From assembly GCA_019423725.1 (NCBI GenBank), contig JAHZAW010000050.1, positions 166,880 to 219,555 of the forward strand: a DNA stretch of 52,676 nt, read 5' to 3'. This DNA is from Clostridiales bacterium. Lineage in GTDB: Bacteria; Bacillota; Clostridia; Lachnospirales; Anaerotignaceae. Positions 1 through 8,071 of the stretch are shown here, in pieces. The position numbers were made by a program, and so were the translations under genes. Under the pieces are notes generated by a model that made no database searches, had not been told where the DNA came from, and worked only from the letters and a program-made list of their open reading frames with translations. Position 1 is the stretch's first letter. Every line of letters starts with the position of its first letter.

Positions 1-30
1 ATTCAAGTACTTAAAATACTTCCTTTTTAA

Positions 31-69
31 AACAAATAAAACAGGTCATTTCGACCTGTTTTATTTGTT
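31..69 (-). terminator. Rho-independent terminator of the methyltransferase gene
   Basis: A perfect 17-bp inverted repeat (31-47 and 53-69) with a 5-base loop lies just downstream of the stop codon at 81 on the minus strand. The stem is AT-rich at its base and ends in A/T runs on both sides, so it could stop transcription in either direction. Confidence 0.85.
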
Positions 70-80
70 TTAAGCTTAAT

Positions 81-704
81 TTACTTCTTGGCAATGATGC
101 AAAGTCTATGTATATCAATATAATGATTTAAAATGACTTCCCTGAATCCAGCTTCTTTTAGATATCCAGCCAGCTGCTTTCCCCTGTAAATATGCATGCC
201 GTCAATGCATCTGGACCATTTTTCGTCATATCTCCCTGTTCCGTCACTCTCATTTACTATCATAAATATCCCATTTTCTTTCAATATCCTATTTACTTCC
301 ATAAAACTTTTGACCGGGCCTGGCCAAAAATATACTGTTTCAAAGGCTGTCGCCAAGTCAAACGATCCTGATTTAAATGGGATTTCTTCTACGCTGGCCC
401 TTACAGCCCTGCATCTTCCCTTTCTGATCTCATTTATATTTAATCCAGCTGTTTTTTTCACCGAAATTTCGGAATAATCTAACCCAGCTACTCTGGCATC
501 GGGAAATTTTTTAAGCAGCCTCTTTACGTTTTTTCCTCCTCCGCACCCAAGGTCAATTATGCTTTTGGCCTTAATGCCCTCTATGTGCCTTATTCCCCAC
601 CTGGAAACCGATGAATGGGCTATATTCATACTTGTGACCATTATCTTTCCAAGCAGACCTTCTGGCTTCCTTGTATTATTAAAGATTTTTTTAATTATGT
701 TCAC
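81..704 (-). CDS. Class I SAM-dependent methyltransferase
   Basis: This protein of about 207 residues has a class I (Rossmann) methyltransferase fold. The glycine-rich SAM loop DLGCGGGKN lies near residue 51, and an acidic motif (AGLDYS) follows it. A later stretch resembles the Methyltransf_11 family. The substrate cannot be read from the sequence. Two in-frame GTG codons are possible starts, at 710 and 704. The Shine-Dalgarno AGGAGG at 714-719 is only 3 nt from the first but 9 nt from the second, so I chose 704. The gene is monocistronic, with its own terminator downstream. The family is certain but the function is unknown. Confidence 0.85.
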   Translation of the reverse strand: MNIIKKIFNNTRKPEGLLGKIMVTSMNIAHSSVSRWGIRHIEGIKAKSIIDLGCGGGKNVKRLLKKFPDARVAGLDYSEISVKKTAGLNINEIRKGRCRAVRASVEEIPFKSGSFDLATAFETVYFWPGPVKSFMEVNRILKENGIFMIVNESDGTGRYDEKWSRCIDGMHIYRGKQLAGYLKEAGFREVILNHYIDIHRLCIIAKK

Positions 705-815
705 CTGCACATACCTCCTAAAATCTAATTAGTTTTACCTAACAATTATATAACATTATTCCCTCATAATCCATACTGCCTGCTATATATAAATTTTATA
801 GCCGGTTTAAATAAT

Positions 816-846
816 AAAAAGGACTTCCATAATGGAAGTCCTTTTT
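816..846 (-). terminator. Terminator downstream of trmL
   Basis: A 14-bp perfect stem (816-829 with 833-846) and a 3-base loop lie directly after the trmL stop codon. The minus-strand transcript ends the hairpin with a run of U residues. Confidence 0.9.
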
Positions 847-849
847 ATA

Positions 850-1338
850 TCACCATTTATATTTGTGCAGCTGTCCCTGAAGGGTAAGACCTTTGAAATT
901 CTGCTGTCTTAAGGCTTCATAAAGGATTATGGCAACGGAATTTGAGAGATTCAGGCTTCTGAGATCGTCATACATTGGTATCCTTATGCTTGTATCCTTA
1001 TAATCAAGCAGTATTTCCTCAGGTATACCCGCGCTTTCCTTACCGAACATTATATAGTCATCTTCAGAATAGCTGACTTCAGTATATATCTTTTTAGCCT
1101 TTGTCGTGGCCATAAATATCTTTGCCCCCGGATTTTTAGCCAAAAAGTCCTCAAAGTTTTCATAATACCTTACATCCAGGTACTGCCAGTAATCCAGTCC
1201 TGACCTTTTTAAGTACTTGTCATCTACAGAAAATCCCAGCGGCTTTATGAGATGCAGCGTGGAATGGGTCACAGCACAAGTCCTTGATATATTGCCGGTA
1301 TTCTGGGGTATTTCCGGCTCATGTAAAACTATATTCAT
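850..1338 (-). CDS. trmL: tRNA (cytidine/uridine-2'-O-)-methyltransferase TrmL
   Basis: This 162-residue SPOUT-class methyltransferase is predicted to methylate the ribose 2'-O of the wobble nucleotide 34 in tRNA-Leu. The N-terminus MNIVLHEPEIPQNTGNI is the TrmL/YibK signature. The trefoil-knot SAM-binding end (FGKESAGIPEE, then IRIPM and LNLSNSVAIILYEALRQ) is complete, and the length is typical of the family. The reading frame extends further upstream, but the ATG at 1338 begins the conserved N-terminus and has GGAGGA at 1345-1350, so it is the real start. It is encoded alone, divergent from the perR-like gene. Confidence 0.95.
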   Translation of the reverse strand: MNIVLHEPEIPQNTGNISRTCAVTHSTLHLIKPLGFSVDDKYLKRSGLDYWQYLDVRYYENFEDFLAKNPGAKIFMATTKAKKIYTEVSYSEDDYIMFGKESAGIPEEILLDYKDTSIRIPMYDDLRSLNLSNSVAIILYEALRQQNFKGLTLQGQLHKYKW

Positions 1339-1384
1339 AATGATTCCTCCAAAGATTTTATATGAATTTAATTTATTCAAAATA

Positions 1385-1413
1385 TTGACTTAAATTAAAT
1401 TATATAGTATTAT
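1385..1413 (+). promoter_or_regulatory. SigA-type promoter of the perR-like gene, with an adjacent dyad
   Basis: The -35 box TTGACT (1385-1390) and -10 box TATTAT (1408-1413) are separated by exactly 17 bp. The imperfect dyad GAATAACTATTATC at 1421-1434 covers the expected transcription start. It resembles Fur-family operators, so autoregulation is a reasonable inference, but the match to a Per box is weak. Confidence 0.6.
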
Positions 1414-1457
1414 TATTTAAGAATAACTATTATCAATAGATAAAAGGAGTTGATAAA

Positions 1458-1877
1458 ATGAGCAGTATTCCTGAAATGCTTCGCGAGAAGGGACTTAAGG
1501 TGACACCTCAGCGTATCGCCATTTTAAATATGCTTATGAATACAAAGTCTCATCCCACTGCTGAAGCGATTTTTAAAGCTCTTGAGCCTACCAACCCCAC
1601 CATGAGTCTCGCAACAGTTTATAAGACACTTGATTCTTTTACTTCAGCTGAAATAATCCAGGAATTGAGTATTGACGGCGAAAGCCTTCACTATGATTAC
1701 AATACTGATTTTCATCCTCATATAATCTGTAAAAAATGCGGATCAGTCTGTGATGTTGATGTATCCATCAATGATGAGGTCAATGCCATCATTAACAAGA
1801 TCACAGATCAGACAAAATACAGCATTGACAAAGAACAGCTGTTTTTCTACGGTTTATGTGAAAACTGTGAAAAATAA
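1458..1877 (+). CDS. perR: Fur-family transcriptional repressor, PerR-like
   Basis: This 139-residue protein has an N-terminal winged helix (VTPQRIAILNML ... SLATVYKTLDSF) and a C-terminal metal-binding dimerisation domain. The structural zinc site is visible as CKKC (C91, C94) and CENC near the C-terminus. The regulatory-site ligands H32, D80, H86 and H88 correspond to those of PerR (H37, D85, H91, H93 in Bacillus), and an Asp follows at 99-101. This favours PerR, a peroxide-sensing repressor, over Fur, but the assignment rests on this alignment by eye. AAGGAGTTG precedes the ATG. The rubrerythrin and desulfoferrodoxin genes 38 kb away are the kind of genes PerR controls in clostridia. Confidence 0.85.
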   Translation: MSSIPEMLREKGLKVTPQRIAILNMLMNTKSHPTAEAIFKALEPTNPTMSLATVYKTLDSFTSAEIIQELSIDGESLHYDYNTDFHPHIICKKCGSVCDVDVSINDEVNAIINKITDQTKYSIDKEQLFFYGLCENCEK

Positions 1878-1902
1878 AAGTTCCTTTAGGTATGCTCATA
1901 AC

Positions 1903-1930
1903 AAACCGCCCTTAATAATAAGGGCGGTTT
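1903..1930. terminator. Bidirectional terminator between convergent genes
   Basis: A 12-bp GC-rich stem (1903-1914 with 1919-1930) has a 4-base loop and T-rich flanks on both sides. It lies between the converging perR-like gene and the end of the large lar-mltG operon and probably serves both. Confidence 0.9.
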
Positions 1931-1941
1931 TTATTTTACTC

Positions 1942-2718
1942 TTATTCCTCTGTTTTATCTGTTTTATCTTCTTTGTCTTCCTTATCCTCTTCCTCATACA
2001 TATCCTCAGGATCGGGCATTGCTTTGATTTTTTCAAGCAGCTCATTCATCTTGCCAAGTACAGCTGTGTCTCCTTCTGAGGTGCTTCCGGAATTTTTTAT
2101 GAACTCAATGACGTTTTCCGTATATCTTTCCGCTTTATTCTTATTTCCCTTTACATAATAATAGAAACAGAATGTCGTCATAAACGCAGCGGCAAGGCTT
2201 TTACTTGCAAGGTACTTCTGCATCATCTGGAAGTTATCATCAACATACTTTGTACCTTCGTCATATTTTCCGAGGAAATATGAGAACTGGGCAAGATTAT
2301 TTATGGCCAGTGCCCTGTGGCTAGGATTAAGACGCGCAAGATCCGCTGACTTGAGCACCTCAAGAGCTTCCTCGTACCTTCCCATGCATGAATATCCAAC
2401 GGCTGAATTTACCCTGAGCATTTCCTTGAATGACTCATCTTCTACCTTATTGGCATAGTCATTGCATTTTTTTACATATTTTTCAGGATCATTGTCCTCT
2501 GTAAGTATCTTATTTAAATGATCCAGCATGTTTGTATATTCTTTATTTCTTCCGTTTATGATGTACATCCTTATTACTATAAGAACCGCCCAGATAACTA
2601 CTATCGCAGAATAGGTCACCTTCATATCAAATTTGAATACCAGTGAAGCGGCTATTACTATTACCGCCAGAATAACGCCTATAAGAGTTATCTTTTTTGT
2701 GATTTTATCAGCCTTCAT
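1942..2718 (-). CDS. Membrane protein with TPR-like cytoplasmic region
   Basis: This 258-residue protein is not a family I can name. It has two hydrophobic segments near the N-terminus (about residues 10-30 and 34-54, separated by a short turn). A helical region with TPR-like repeats follows (for example NSAVGYSCMGRYEEALEVLKSAD, then ALAINNLAQFSYFLGKYDEGTKYVDDN, described here by position around residues 100-160). The C-terminal 25 residues are a highly charged Glu/Asp/Lys tail with three EDK-type repeats. A GGGGG-containing ribosome binding site precedes the ATG. It is the last gene of the operon that starts at larE, 19 bp after trhP, so it is probably cotranscribed. A scaffolding role is only a guess. 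Confidence 0.75.
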   Translation of the reverse strand: MKADKITKKITLIGVILAVIVIAASLVFKFDMKVTYSAIVVIWAVLIVIRMYIINGRNKEYTNMLDHLNKILTEDNDPEKYVKKCNDYANKVEDESFKEMLRVNSAVGYSCMGRYEEALEVLKSADLARLNPSHRALAINNLAQFSYFLGKYDEGTKYVDDNFQMMQKYLASKSLAAAFMTTFCFYYYVKGNKNKAERYTENVIEFIKNSGSTSEGDTAVLGKMNELLEKIKAMPDPEDMYEEEDKEDKEDKTDKTEE

Positions 2719-2737
2719 ATCCCATTCCCCCTGTAAC

Positions 2738-3979
2738 TCACTGTTTTGAGGCCTTCCTCAGCATATCATATTTTTTCAAAGGAAGATCCGTTTTCAGCTT
2801 CAGTATCTGTTCCGGATGAGGCGCTGACATTACCGGTACACCATCTTCATCGGTCATATACTCAACTGTCATTTCAGCCGAATCCCCACTGACTGGAAGC
2901 ACCTCTATCCTGTCACCGACCTCAAATTTATTTCTCTGCATTACTACGGCATATCCATCGTCATTTCTGTCTTCAAGGACGATGCCTATAAAGTCATAGT
3001 CCCTTATATATGAATTATTAGTATAAACCTGGTCATCATGTCCCGGCTTTCCAAAATAAAATCCTGTCGTAAAGTCCCTGTGACTTGCCTTCGATACCTC
3101 TGACATGTAATATCCGATCCTGCTCTTATAGTATTCAGGGTCTTTAAAGTAATCGTCAATTGCCTGTCTGTATGCCTTTACGATGGTTCCAACATAATAA
3201 GGCGTCTTCATCCTTCCTTCTATCTTGAGGCTGCTTATTCCGGCATCCACAAGTTCAGGGATGTGCTCCAGCATGCAAAGATCCTTTGAATTGAAAATAT
3301 ATGTTCCTCTTTCGTTTTCCTCTATGGGCATATATTCTCCAGGCCTTGTCTCCTCCATAAGGTAGTATTTCCATCTGCATGGATGTGAACATGCTCCCTT
3401 GTTAGCATCCCTTCCGCTGAGGTAGTTACTTAAAAGGCACCTTCCTGAGTAAGAAATACACATGGCTCCATGCACGAAAGTCTCAATTTCCATATCTTCA
3501 GGGATCTTTTCACGCATTTCCTTTATTTCCTTTAATGAAAGCTCCCTGGCGCCTACTATACGTTTTGCGCCGAGCTTATACCAGAACTGCGCTGTTTTAT
3601 AGTTAGTGTTGTTCGCCTGGGTGGATATATGAAGTTCCATATCAGGAGCAGCTTCCTTCAATGTCATATATACTCCAGGGTCGGATACAAGTACTGCATC
3701 CGCTCCTATTTCATATATTGTTTTGAAATATTCGTCCATTCCCGCAAAATCGTTATTATGTGCAAATATATTTGCCGTAACATATACCTTCGCACCATGG
3801 GAATGGGCAAACTCTATGCCCTCTTTCATGGCCGGTATATCAAAATTCTTTGCCTTTGCCCTGAGGCCATAGGCTTCCCCGCCTATATATACGGCATCGG
3901 CACCATAAAGCACAGCTATCTTAAGTTTTTCAAGATCTCCTGCGGGAGCCAGAAGCTCAGGCTTTTTAAAATTATTCAT
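2738..3979 (-). CDS. U32-family tRNA hydroxylation protein, TrhP type
   Basis: This 413-residue U32 'peptidase' family protein has the family N-terminus KKPELLAPAGDLEKLK and the signature EIETFVHGAMCISYSGRC, followed by further conserved cysteines (LLSNYLSG, then ACSHPCRWKY). These cysteines are proposed iron-sulfur ligands. In Bacillus the homologues YrrN and YrrO (TrhP1/TrhP2) are needed for prephenate-dependent hydroxylation of U34 in tRNA, and the adjacent yrrM (trmR) methylates the product. The same gene order is seen here, which supports that role over proteolysis. Only one U32 gene is present, of the longer YrrO length. The ATG at 3979 has GAGGAG 7 nt upstream; more distal in-frame starts lie inside trmR. 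It overlaps trmR by 8 bp. Confidence 0.88.
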   Translation of the reverse strand: MNNFKKPELLAPAGDLEKLKIAVLYGADAVYIGGEAYGLRAKAKNFDIPAMKEGIEFAHSHGAKVYVTANIFAHNNDFAGMDEYFKTIYEIGADAVLVSDPGVYMTLKEAAPDMELHISTQANNTNYKTAQFWYKLGAKRIVGARELSLKEIKEMREKIPEDMEIETFVHGAMCISYSGRCLLSNYLSGRDANKGACSHPCRWKYYLMEETRPGEYMPIEENERGTYIFNSKDLCMLEHIPELVDAGISSLKIEGRMKTPYYVGTIVKAYRQAIDDYFKDPEYYKSRIGYYMSEVSKASHRDFTTGFYFGKPGHDDQVYTNNSYIRDYDFIGIVLEDRNDDGYAVVMQRNKFEVGDRIEVLPVSGDSAEMTVEYMTDEDGVPVMSAPHPEQILKLKTDLPLKKYDMLRKASKQ

Positions 3980-4676
3980 CTTCATTCTCCTCATTATCAG
4001 CGCTAAACTCAAGCGGTTTATCAGGTTCTTTTACTTTGACGCATACAGCCAGGCCGTCACCTATGGGCACAATTGCCGAAGTAAGCACGTCCGTATGGGA
4101 AATATCCCAAAGGAAGTTCCTTAGCCTCTTATGTATGGTTCTCTGTCGTCTTGGAACGGAAAACCTTGTTTTGGCTATGGTACCGCCCTGCAGTACATCG
4201 TCAACTATCAAAAGTCCTCCCACGGGAAGCAGTCTTATACAGTGGGGCAGAAAAGCAGAATACTGTCCTTTGGCCGCATCAAGGAATATAACATCATAGG
4301 GTCCGCTTAAAGCCGGCAGTATATCCGCAGCGTCTCCCTCAATGATCTGTATTTTGTCCTCAAGGCCCATCCTCTTTATATTGACTCTGGCATCCTTAAG
4401 CATGACCTCAAACCTGTCTATGGTCGTTACCTTTCCGCCTTCCTGAAGATACCTGGTCATAAGTCCTGAGGAAAATCCAACGGCAGTACCTACCTCAAGT
4501 ATGTTTTTAGGCTTTTTCATGGTAAGGAGCACACTTAAAAGTCTGGCTGTCTCATGGGGTATTATGGGAACGTCAGCATCCCTTGACTCCTTTTCTATCT
4601 CTCCAAGCACTCCGTCATAATGGGGCTGTACGGTCCTGAGATAATTATTTATATAATCGTCTGTTACATAATTCAT
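3972..4676 (-). CDS. trmR: O-methyltransferase, tRNA 5-hydroxyuridine methyltransferase TrmR type
   Basis: This 234-residue family-3 O-methyltransferase is of the catechol-O-methyltransferase fold. The SAM-binding motif ILEVGTAVGFSSGLM lies near residue 60, an acidic motif (TIDRFE) follows, and the metal-binding Asp motif (YDVIFLDAAKGQY, then LLIVDDVLQGG) is intact. Its position between mltG and a U32 gene matches Bacillus yrrL-yrrM-yrrNO, where YrrM (TrmR) converts 5-hydroxyuridine 34 of tRNA to 5-methoxyuridine. The function is inferred from this synteny. GGAGAA precedes the ATG. It ends in an acidic tail (DNEENEDE) that overlaps the start of the next gene. Confidence 0.87.
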   Translation of the reverse strand: MNYVTDDYINNYLRTVQPHYDGVLGEIEKESRDADVPIIPHETARLLSVLLTMKKPKNILEVGTAVGFSSGLMTRYLQEGGKVTTIDRFEVMLKDARVNIKRMGLEDKIQIIEGDAADILPALSGPYDVIFLDAAKGQYSAFLPHCIRLLPVGGLLIVDDVLQGGTIAKTRFSVPRRQRTIHKRLRNFLWDISHTDVLTSAIVPIGDGLAVCVKVKEPDKPLEFSADNEENEDE

Positions 4677-4685
4677 AGTTTTCTC

Positions 4686-5810
4686 CTAATTAGTAAATGT
4701 TGCCTGGTACTGAGCCTTTGCCTCAAGGAATTCATCATAGGTCTCGGCAAAATAATGCTCACTTCCGCCCTGCTCTTTAAGAACATAGTAATAGTAGTTA
4801 TGCTTTTCCGGATTCAGCGCAGCCAGCAGAGAAGATTCTCCAGGATTACATATGGGGCCTGCTGGAAGTCCCTTATTTTTGTAAGTATTATAAGGTGAGT
4901 CCACCTCAAGGTCTGATTCCGTAACAACTTCATTTCTTGTGGAAAGTGCATACTGTACCGTTGAATCGATCTGAAGCGGCATATCTATATTCAGTCTATT
5001 ATATATGACACCGGCAATTATAGGCCTCTCCTCATCAAGTTTAGCTTCCGATTCTACCATGGATGCGACCGTCACAATCTCATCGAGGGTATATCCCGTT
5101 GACTCAACATGTCCTTTGAGAGATTTGTTATATATCTCCTCAAAGCGGTTGAGCATCATAACTATTATATCATGGGCCGTCTCATTTCCACTGAGGAAAT
5201 ATGTATCAGGGAAAAGATACCCTTCAAGATAGTTTTCTCTCTTTGGTATGCCCTCAAGGAATTCATATTCAAAAGTTCCGTTATTCATCTCATTTATGAA
5301 CTCATCACTGGTGGCTATGCCCTTTTCATCAACAAGGGCAGCTATCTGTTTTGCCGTGTAGCCCTCCGGAATAGTAAGTCTGTGGGCTGTATCTGTCTCA
5401 GCCGTTCCCTGAAGAGTGGATATTATCTGTTCAACACTCATATTTTTTGTGAGATAGAATGTTCCATAATTATATGTCCCATCAGCACCATTTAATCTGC
5501 TCTTGAGCCTGAAGGACAGCTCACTGCTTATTATTCCATTGTCCTTCAGTATGGCAGCAATATCCTTAGTGCTTGAGCCCTGTGGGATATCCACGGCTAT
5601 GGTCTCATCGGAGTTCATATCCACATCAACAGTCTGTTCATTATCAGATAAAAGACTGTCCGCAAAATACTTTCCTATGCCATAGGATATACCAAGCACC
5701 ACAGCTATCACACACACTACTATAGCTGCGATTATGACGACTCTTCTTGCACCGCTTCTTCTCTTTCGTCTTCTTTTCTTTCTCCTTGGAGAATGTTCTC
5801 TTTCTTTCAA
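4686..5810 (-). CDS. mltG: Endolytic peptidoglycan transglycosylase MltG
   Basis: MltG is a membrane-bound lytic transglycosylase that cleaves nascent glycan strands near the synthases and terminates their growth. The 374-residue protein has a very basic cytoplasmic N-terminus (residues 1-25, rich in Arg and Lys) and one transmembrane helix (about 26-48). A LysM-like subdomain (VDIPQGSSTKDIAAILKDNGII) follows, then the YceG catalytic domain with the signature MVESEAK (E253 and E255), IIAGVIYNRL and PGESSLLAALNPEK. The start is TTG at 5810, placed by AAAGGGTGAT just upstream; no ATG lies closer to the conserved region. It is 25 bp downstream of larC and 9 bp upstream of trmR in the same operon. 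Confidence 0.94.
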   Translation of the reverse strand: MKEREHSPRRKKRRRKRRSGARRVVIIAAIVVCVIAVVLGISYGIGKYFADSLLSDNEQTVDVDMNSDETIAVDIPQGSSTKDIAAILKDNGIISSELSFRLKSRLNGADGTYNYGTFYLTKNMSVEQIISTLQGTAETDTAHRLTIPEGYTAKQIAALVDEKGIATSDEFINEMNNGTFEYEFLEGIPKRENYLEGYLFPDTYFLSGNETAHDIIVMMLNRFEEIYNKSLKGHVESTGYTLDEIVTVASMVESEAKLDEERPIIAGVIYNRLNIDMPLQIDSTVQYALSTRNEVVTESDLEVDSPYNTYKNKGLPAGPICNPGESSLLAALNPEKHNYYYYVLKEQGGSEHYFAETYDEFLEAKAQYQATFTN

Positions 5811-5835
5811 ACTATCACCCTTTGCTGCTAAATGT

Positions 5836-7308
5836 TCATAGTGATTTATAAATCTCCTTCAGCGCCACCTTGTTCTCAAGGGCCAGCCTCTTGGCAGACT
5901 CATATTCAGGATAAACATTTTCGTTTCCGTTTTTATAAACCTTCTTCACATCAAGCTTTCCGTATTTTGTATCGATGGTGTCAAATTCTCTTTTAAGACA
6001 AGTACGTCTTTCTACTCTTCGTCTGATTCCTATGGTAGTAGTTTCAGTAAATATTATGGTCTCAATGGCGTCTCTGTTCTTTTCGTCACATATGACTGTA
6101 AGTTTATATGCAGGCCTGCTCTTCTTCATAAATATGGGTGAATAAAAAGCATCCCTTGCTCCTGCCTCAAACAATCTTTCAAGGGTATATCCCATTATCT
6201 CGCCTGTTGAATCATCTACATTTGTCTCAAGTATAACCACTTCTTCATCTGTGTCTTCTTCCGCAAGCTCACCCATGGAAACCCTCAGAACATTAGGTAT
6301 TTTCATATCTTTCCTGCCTGCGCCATATCCTATCTTTTCTACAGACATGGCAGGCATAGTTCCATAGCTTTCTGCAAGCTCAGCTATTATGGCCGCACCC
6401 GTAGGTGTTACCAGTTCAGTATCTATATCTATCTGTCTTGAAACAACATCAGAATCAGCAAATATCTGTGCTGTTGCCGGTACTGGTACAGGTATCTGTC
6501 CATGCTGGCACATAATAAATCCATGGCCGTCATTTACAACAGACGCAAATATCCTGTCAGGCTTGAGCATATCTATACAGATAGCTGTACCGATTATGTC
6601 CACGATCGAATCTATGGCCCCTACTTCATGGAAATGCACCTTGTCAAGAGGCTCATTATGTACCTTGGATTCAGCCTTGGCAACACGCATAAATATCCTC
6701 TTTGCCAATTCCTTAGCACTGTCATTTATTCCGCTTCCGTCTATTATCTCAAATACATCATTCAGGTTCCTATGTACATGGCTGTGTCCATGGTCGTGGT
6801 CATGATGATGGTCATGGTCGTGGTGATGTTCATGGTCATGGTGATGGTGTTCATGATCGTCATCGTGGTGGTGATGTTCGTGGCAGTGTTCATCATCGTC
6901 ATCATGGTGGTGATGTTCGTGGTCATGGTCGTCATCGTGATGGTGATGTTCGTGGCAGTGCTCATCATCGTCATCATGGTGGTGATGTTCGTGGCAGTGC
7001 TCATCATCGTCATCGTGATGGTGATGTTCGTGGCAGTGTTCATCATCGTCATCATGGTGGTGATGCTCGTGGTCATGCTCTAAAGGCTGTCCTTCTTCAT
7101 CAAAACCTTCAACATTTATGACAACATCTACTTTATTTGCACCAATGCCGTTTTTTACAGCTCTTCCAAAAACAATGTCATATCCGTCAACATTTATCTT
7201 GGACATTTCCTCAACAAATTTTTCCTTATCTATCCCAAGGTCAAGCAGAGCTCCAAGAGTCATATCTCCGCTTATACCTGAACTGCAGTCAAAATATAAT
7301 GTTTTCAT
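5836..7308 (-). CDS. larC: Nickel-pincer cofactor biosynthesis protein LarC with expanded His-rich domain
   Basis: LarC is the CTP-dependent nickel insertase that completes the nickel-pincer nucleotide used by lactate racemase LarA and relatives. The protein has 490 residues. The N-terminal signature YFDCSSGISGDMTLGALLDLG is followed at about residues 78-178 by a very long His/Asp/Glu-rich tract, made mostly of 13-residue units of the type EHHHHDDDDEHCH. The catalytic and C-terminal parts (VHFHEVGAIDSIVDIIG, ELVTPTGAAI, ETNVDDSTGEIMGYTLE) are all present. In Lactobacillus plantarum larC is split and needs a frameshift, but here it is one continuous frame. It starts by ATGA overlap with larB. 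The His tract is probably for nickel storage or delivery. No larA is in the window. Confidence 0.95.
   Translation of the reverse strand: MKTLYFDCSSGISGDMTLGALLDLGIDKEKFVEEMSKINVDGYDIVFGRAVKNGIGANKVDVVINVEGFDEEGQPLEHDHEHHHHDDDDEHCHEHHHHDDDDEHCHEHHHHDDDDEHCHEHHHHDDDHDHEHHHHDDDDEHCHEHHHHDDDHEHHHHDHEHHHDHDHHHDHDHGHSHVHRNLNDVFEIIDGSGINDSAKELAKRIFMRVAKAESKVHNEPLDKVHFHEVGAIDSIVDIIGTAICIDMLKPDRIFASVVNDGHGFIMCQHGQIPVPVPATAQIFADSDVVSRQIDIDTELVTPTGAAIIAELAESYGTMPAMSVEKIGYGAGRKDMKIPNVLRVSMGELAEEDTDEEVVILETNVDDSTGEIMGYTLERLFEAGARDAFYSPIFMKKSRPAYKLTVICDEKNRDAIETIIFTETTTIGIRRRVERRTCLKREFDTIDTKYGKLDVKKVYKNGNENVYPEYESAKRLALENKVALKEIYKSL
6772..7077 (-). repeat. In-frame 39-bp imperfect tandem repeats encoding the His-rich LarC tract
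   Basis: About 300 bp inside larC consists of imperfect repeats with a basic period of 39 bp. Each encodes EHHHH followed by three or four Asp and EHCH, with shortened 27-33-bp variants toward the 3' side that grade into HDHDHGHSHVH. Several 39-bp copies are nearly identical at the DNA level, which suggests recent expansion by slippage or recombination. Copy number may vary between strains or be misassembled. Confidence 0.9.
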
Positions 7309-8060
7309 CTTTTTGATGCCCCCAGTTTATTTATACTGTTTGCGGTGTATCCCGCTCCAAATCCGTTATCAATATTTACTACAACTACTCCGCTGGCACA
7401 GCTGTTGAGCATGCATAAGAGAGAAGATAATCCATTAAAGTTAGCACCATATCCCACGGATGTAGGTACTGCTATTACTGGCTTGTCCGTAAGGCCGCCG
7501 ATAACACTGGCAAGGGCTCCTTCCATACCAGCAACAGCTATGATAACGTCCGCCGCCTCTACCCTGTCTATCCTTGAAAGGAGCCTGTGAAGTCCGGCAA
7601 CTCCCACATCGTAGAGCCTGTCCACATTATTTCCAAGGAACTCAGCTGTTATTGCTGCTTCCTCGGCAACTGGTATGTCAGATGTTCCGCCTGTGGCAAC
7701 AAGGATTATGCCGCCTGTCTTTGGAACGGGATTTCTTTCAACGATAACCGTTCTGGCGTCTTTGTTGTATTTAGCATCGGGTATCTCTTTTGCTATATAT
7801 TCATACTTTTCCTCGTTTACACGGGTGGCAAGTATATTTTCAGTTCCATTTTCAAGCATATTTTTCATGATCCCAAGGGTCTGTTCCTTTGTTTTTCCCT
7901 CAGCATATATAACTTCAGGGCAGCCGTTTCTCATCTCTCTCTGATGGTCAACGACCGCATATCCGAGATCCTTTGTAGGAGCAAGCTTGAGCATTTCAGC
8001 TGCATCATTAACGGAAATTTCTCCGTTCTGCAGACTTGTAAGTATCTCTTTTGTATTCAT
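7305..8060 (-). CDS. larB: Nickel-pincer cofactor biosynthesis protein LarB
   Basis: LarB carboxylates the pyridinium ring of nicotinic acid adenine dinucleotide and hydrolyses it to the mononucleotide, the first step in making the nickel-pincer cofactor. The 251-residue protein has the LarB N-terminal region (residues 1-115, including DLGYAVVDHQREMRNGCPEVIYAEGKT). The C-terminal half resembles PurE/AIR carboxylase (VATGGTSDIPVAEEAAITAE, DVGVAGLHRLL, VAVAGMEGALASVIGGL, AVPTSVGYGANF). GAGGAGG precedes the ATG. It sits between larE (11 bp upstream) and larC (4-bp overlap), so the three genes are translationally linked. Confidence 0.96.
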   Translation of the reverse strand: MNTKEILTSLQNGEISVNDAAEMLKLAPTKDLGYAVVDHQREMRNGCPEVIYAEGKTKEQTLGIMKNMLENGTENILATRVNEEKYEYIAKEIPDAKYNKDARTVIVERNPVPKTGGIILVATGGTSDIPVAEEAAITAEFLGNNVDRLYDVGVAGLHRLLSRIDRVEAADVIIAVAGMEGALASVIGGLTDKPVIAVPTSVGYGANFNGLSSLLCMLNSCASGVVVVNIDNGFGAGYTANSINKLGASKR

Positions 8061-8071
8061 TTTTGTCCTCC

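Noticed and set aside
6772..7077. CRISPR-like array
   Set aside because: The repeats are continuous, with no unique spacers, and are in frame inside larC.
6502..7083. Long open frames on both strands over the larC repeat (one rich in Met and Val, another in Met and Thr)
   Set aside because: They are readings of the CAT/GAT-rich His-Asp repeat in other frames. The larC frame matches the family on both sides of the repeat.
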